From positions 186,001 to 250,000 of the forward strand of contig JBKBNY010000005.1 in the NCBI GenBank assembly GCA_046295175.1: a DNA stretch of 64,000 nt, given 5' to 3'. The translations under genes and the position numbers were made by a program. The first letter of the stretch is position 1. The number at the start of each line of letters is the position of its first letter. This DNA comes from JALOLV01 sp046295175 (GTDB lineage Bacteria; Bacteroidota; Bacteroidia; Cytophagales; Spirosomataceae). Of this stretch, positions 61,339 to 64,000 are shown in pieces. The notes under the pieces were generated by a model. The model was not told the origin of the DNA. It did not search any database and worked only from the letters and a program-made list of their open reading frames with translations.

Positions 61339-63579
61339 ATGAGAATTGTATTTTTATTGGTAATCTTTGCTATCCAATTAAAAACGTTTGGTCAGAATAC
61401 CCCCTACCAAATCAAATTTATCAAGTCACCAATCAAAATTGACGGAGTTATCGACGAAGACGAATGGCTCAACGCTCCTACTGTAGGGCAGTTTTGGCAG
61501 TATTTCCCGAGCGATACAATTAAAGCTATCTACCAAACCGAAATCAAACTTAGGTACGACGATAAATTTATTTACGTAGCCGCCAAATGCTACGTAAACG
61601 GCAAAAAATTCGTTACACCATCCTACCGAAGAGATTACCGTGCAGGTGGCAATGATAACATCAGTTTTATTTTTGATACCTTCAACGACCGTACCAATGC
61701 CTTTTTATTTGGGTTGAATCCTTATGGGGTCATGCGTGAAGCTCTGCTGTTTAATGGAGCTACCGATAACTCCTTTATGGATACTTTCTGGGATAACAAA
61801 TGGCTCGGAGAATCCAGAATCAATGATGATAACTGGACTTGTGAGGCGGCGATTCCGTTTACATCAGTTCGATTCAAAGAAGGTACAAAACAATGGAATT
61901 TTAAATCGTACCGATTCGACACCCAATCAAATGAGAATTCTACACTCGCACAAATCCCTCAAAATCAAATTATTATGAATTTGGGGTATTCGATTGCCGT
62001 AGAATTCGAGCGTCCGCTCAAAAAACCTGGTTCAAATATTTCTATCATTCCGTATATCTCAACTGGGTATTCAAAGCTCTTCACCGACCCTACGAATCCG
62101 AATAATGGAGGGATTTTCAATGTGGGTGGCGATGCTAAAATCGGGGTAACGTCTGGATTAAATTTGGATTTGACAATCAATCCCGACTTCTCGAATGTCG
62201 AGGCCGACCGTCAGGTGATAAATCTTACACGTTTTGATATTAATTTTCCGGAACAACGACAATTTTTTATCGAAAACTCCGATTTATTTTCGGGGTTTGG
62301 CAGCTTCAATACAAATCCATTCTTACCCCCACAAGGAAATCTGGGTGGTACCGGAAATCAAATTGTTTCTCCGTTTTTTTCAAGGCAAATCGGTATTGCC
62401 AAAGATACTACGATAGACTTGAGTGTACCTAATCGAATTATTTATGGAGCGAGACTAAGCGGTAAAATAAATGATAATTTTAGGATAGGTTTACTCAATA
62501 GCCAAACTGCAAGTGATGAATTTAAAGGTATTTCAGGTACAAATTTTACGGTGGCTTCTGCCCAGTACAAGGTTTTTGGGAGGTCAAATATTGCGGCAAT
62601 TTTCGTTAATAAACAGACCCTAAACCCCGAAATTAGCGATAAATTAAGTACCTATAATCGAGTAGGTGGATTAGAATATAACTTTGCCTCAAAAGACAGC
62701 CGCTGGATTGGTAAAGCGTTTTATCATCAGGCATTTACCGAAGATAAAAAGAAAGACGCTTTTGCACATGGGGTGTCTGTTACGTATAGTGTCTTGAAAT
62801 ATACCATCAAATGGCAACACGATTGGGTTGGCAGCGGTTATGATGCTGAGGTGGGCTTTGTGCCTCGCAAAGACTTTTTTCATATCAACCCTACGGCGGG
62901 ATTATCTTTTTATCCACGAACCAGATTTGTAAATCGGTATAGTGTAGGTATCGCGTATGACCAATACAGCATGCCAAATGTAGGTATAACCGACCGCACC
63001 GCTGGGCCGTTTTTATCAATGTCTTTTCAGAATACTTCTCGTTTCTTGTTCTCAATCAATCAGAATTACACGTATCTATTCAATGACTTTGATGCCTTAC
63101 GTAGCAATCGCAGATTGCCATTACTCAAAAAAGGAGAAGGCTTCACCTATTATAATGCTTCATTGAATTTCACATCAGACCAAAGACGCAAAATCTGGCT
63201 TTTTGCAACACCTTTGGTCGGGCAATACTATAACGGCAACATTATCAGTTTAGCAGGTACGCTCAATTATCGCTATCAGCCTTATTTGGCCTTAGCGGTC
63301 AATTTCACTTACAATGATATTGATTTACCAATCGGCAAAAACAAAGTTTATTTGATTGGTCCTCGTTTCGACTGGACATTCAGCAAGAGCGTTTTCTTAA
63401 CAACGTTTATGCAGTATAATTCACAATCTGAAAATATGAATATAAACACTCGCCTTCAATGGCGTTTTGCTCCTGTTTCAGATTTCTTTTTGGTCTATAT
63501 TGATAATTACAATACTGCCAATTGGCAATCTCGCAACCGTTCGATTCAAGCAAAAGTTACGTATTGGTTAAATATTTAA
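61339..63579 (+). CDS. CBM9-like / DUF5916 outer-membrane protein
   Basis: A 746-aa exported protein (signal peptide IVFLLVIFAIQLKTFGQ). The N-terminal region (about 20-205) matches the CBM9-like domain, PIKIDGVIDEDEWLNAP, DNISFIFDTFNDRTNAFLFGLNPYG and NDDNWTCEAAIPF. From about 220 a DUF5916 beta-barrel follows: LDLTINPDFSNVEADRQVINLTRFD and FPEQRQFFIENSDLF, then outer-membrane-type strands to the C-terminus. Possibly binds or imports carbohydrate- or hydrolase-linked ligands; the function is not established. Confidence 0.92.
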   Translation: MRIVFLLVIFAIQLKTFGQNTPYQIKFIKSPIKIDGVIDEDEWLNAPTVGQFWQYFPSDTIKAIYQTEIKLRYDDKFIYVAAKCYVNGKKFVTPSYRRDYRAGGNDNISFIFDTFNDRTNAFLFGLNPYGVMREALLFNGATDNSFMDTFWDNKWLGESRINDDNWTCEAAIPFTSVRFKEGTKQWNFKSYRFDTQSNENSTLAQIPQNQIIMNLGYSIAVEFERPLKKPGSNISIIPYISTGYSKLFTDPTNPNNGGIFNVGGDAKIGVTSGLNLDLTINPDFSNVEADRQVINLTRFDINFPEQRQFFIENSDLFSGFGSFNTNPFLPPQGNLGGTGNQIVSPFFSRQIGIAKDTTIDLSVPNRIIYGARLSGKINDNFRIGLLNSQTASDEFKGISGTNFTVASAQYKVFGRSNIAAIFVNKQTLNPEISDKLSTYNRVGGLEYNFASKDSRWIGKAFYHQAFTEDKKKDAFAHGVSVTYSVLKYTIKWQHDWVGSGYDAEVGFVPRKDFFHINPTAGLSFYPRTRFVNRYSVGIAYDQYSMPNVGITDRTAGPFLSMSFQNTSRFLFSINQNYTYLFNDFDALRSNRRLPLLKKGEGFTYYNASLNFTSDQRRKIWLFATPLVGQYYNGNIISLAGTLNYRYQPYLALAVNFTYNDIDLPIGKNKVYLIGPRFDWTFSKSVFLTTFMQYNSQSENMNINTRLQWRFAPVSDFFLVYIDNYNTANWQSRNRSIQAKVTYWLNI

Positions 63580-63625
63580 AAAAATCTTATTAGTTTTATT
63601 CCAAAATACAAATCACCTTACCTCT

Positions 63626-63916
63626 ATGAAAACCTTAACGATAATCACCAATATCATCATGATTTTGGCATTTTTTCCCGCCGCTTTTGCCGTGATGATG
63701 TCGCCAATGATTTTTGATTCGGGAGCTACTACTCGCACCTGGACAATCTTCTTTTCGATAATCGCAATCCCCGTCTCGATTCTGATTACCCAAATTATTT
63801 CGTGGATTTTATTCTCAAAAAGCAATTACGATTTAGCATTCAAGATTAGCCTCATTCCTATCATTTTTGTGGTACTTCTGGTTATTTTGTTTTTAAAATC
63901 AGATAGTCTAACCTAA
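63626..63916 (+). CDS. Small three-helix membrane protein
   Basis: A 96-aa protein with three hydrophobic segments (TIITNIIMILAFFPAAFAVMM, IFFSIIAIPVSILITQIISWI, ISLIPIIFVVLLVILFL). Function unknown. It lies 46 bases after the DUF5916 gene and two bases before the next frame. Confidence 0.7.
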   Translation: MKTLTIITNIIMILAFFPAAFAVMMSPMIFDSGATTRTWTIFFSIIAIPVSILITQIISWILFSKSNYDLAFKISLIPIIFVVLLVILFLKSDSLT

Positions 63917-63918
63917 TC

Positions 63919-64000
63919 ATGGCGGCCATTAAATCATACGAAATCGAAAAGGTTTATCTCGATGAATCAACCGAAACGCCTGATTTAGTGGCTGTTGAAG
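63919..64000 (+). CDS. Start of an unidentified gene (cut by the window end)
   Basis: ATG at 63919 opens a frame with no stop up to the window end: AAIKSYEIEKVYLDESTETP and so on (27 residues). It starts two bases after the small membrane protein stop, consistent with an operon. Too short to assign. Confidence 0.4.
   Translation, partial: MAAIKSYEIEKVYLDESTETPDLVAVE

Overview
The window looks like a chromosomal segment of a Bacteroidota bacterium, probably Cytophagales (Spirosomataceae-like, e.g. Emticicia/Arcicella relatives). Reasons: low GC, near absence of Shine-Dalgarno sequences, TATATTTG (-7 type) promoter motifs, many LytTR regulators, an outer-membrane beta-barrel TonB receptor, a DUF4270 lipoprotein beside glmS, BshC and a CBM9/DUF5916 protein. 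The genus is inference. No rRNA, tRNA or CRISPR array was seen.

Layout. 1-8648: a peptide-modification locus. It opens with the C-terminus of a radical SAM/SPASM peptide maturase, then a C39-peptidase ABC exporter, an HlyD-like partner, an unknown 389-aa protein and a DUF6734-type protein. Converging on it is a three-gene operon with a second DUF6734-type protein (carrying an extra C-terminal winged-helix-like region) and two glycosyltransferases. Together they suggest a secreted, possibly glycosylated RiPP whose precursor lies outside the window. 8792-11236: a secreted GH9-polysaccharide deacetylase fusion.

11237-25560: accessory region. An AT-rich NACHT NTPase (11487-15311) and an NB-ARC/TPR NTPase (21952-24786), both resembling STAND anti-phage proteins, flank a large alpha-2-macroglobulin lipoprotein. 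Next to the second is an array of palindromic repeats beside an IS200/RAYT-like transposase gene broken by one in-frame stop. Perfect hairpins without genes are frequent here.

25689-34729: an envelope/surface region. A six-gene operon (two lipoproteins, a repetitive surface protein, a lone LytTR domain, two unknown envelope proteins), a TPR histidine kinase with LytTR response regulator, and a thioredoxin/cysteine-rich-repeat/C1q-like fusion protein.

34964-49213: BshC; a zeta-toxin-like kinase with a 51-aa partner between two hairpin repeats; an S9 peptidase; a DUF5009 membrane protein; an HlyD/FtsX-permease/TolC export operon without its ATPase; an RluF-type pseudouridine synthase; a TonB receptor; and a lipoprotein. 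49219-56815: a divergent D-aminoacylase-like lipoprotein; a Crp/Fnr, tautomerase, SDR, DJ-1-like, NTF2-like, nitronate monooxygenase-like run that looks like an electrophile or redox stress module; a PqqB-like hydrolase; and a flavin reductase-like protein. 56886-64000: glmS, DUF4270 and a glycogen-synthase-like half protein; then DUF5916, a small membrane protein, and a gene cut by the window end.
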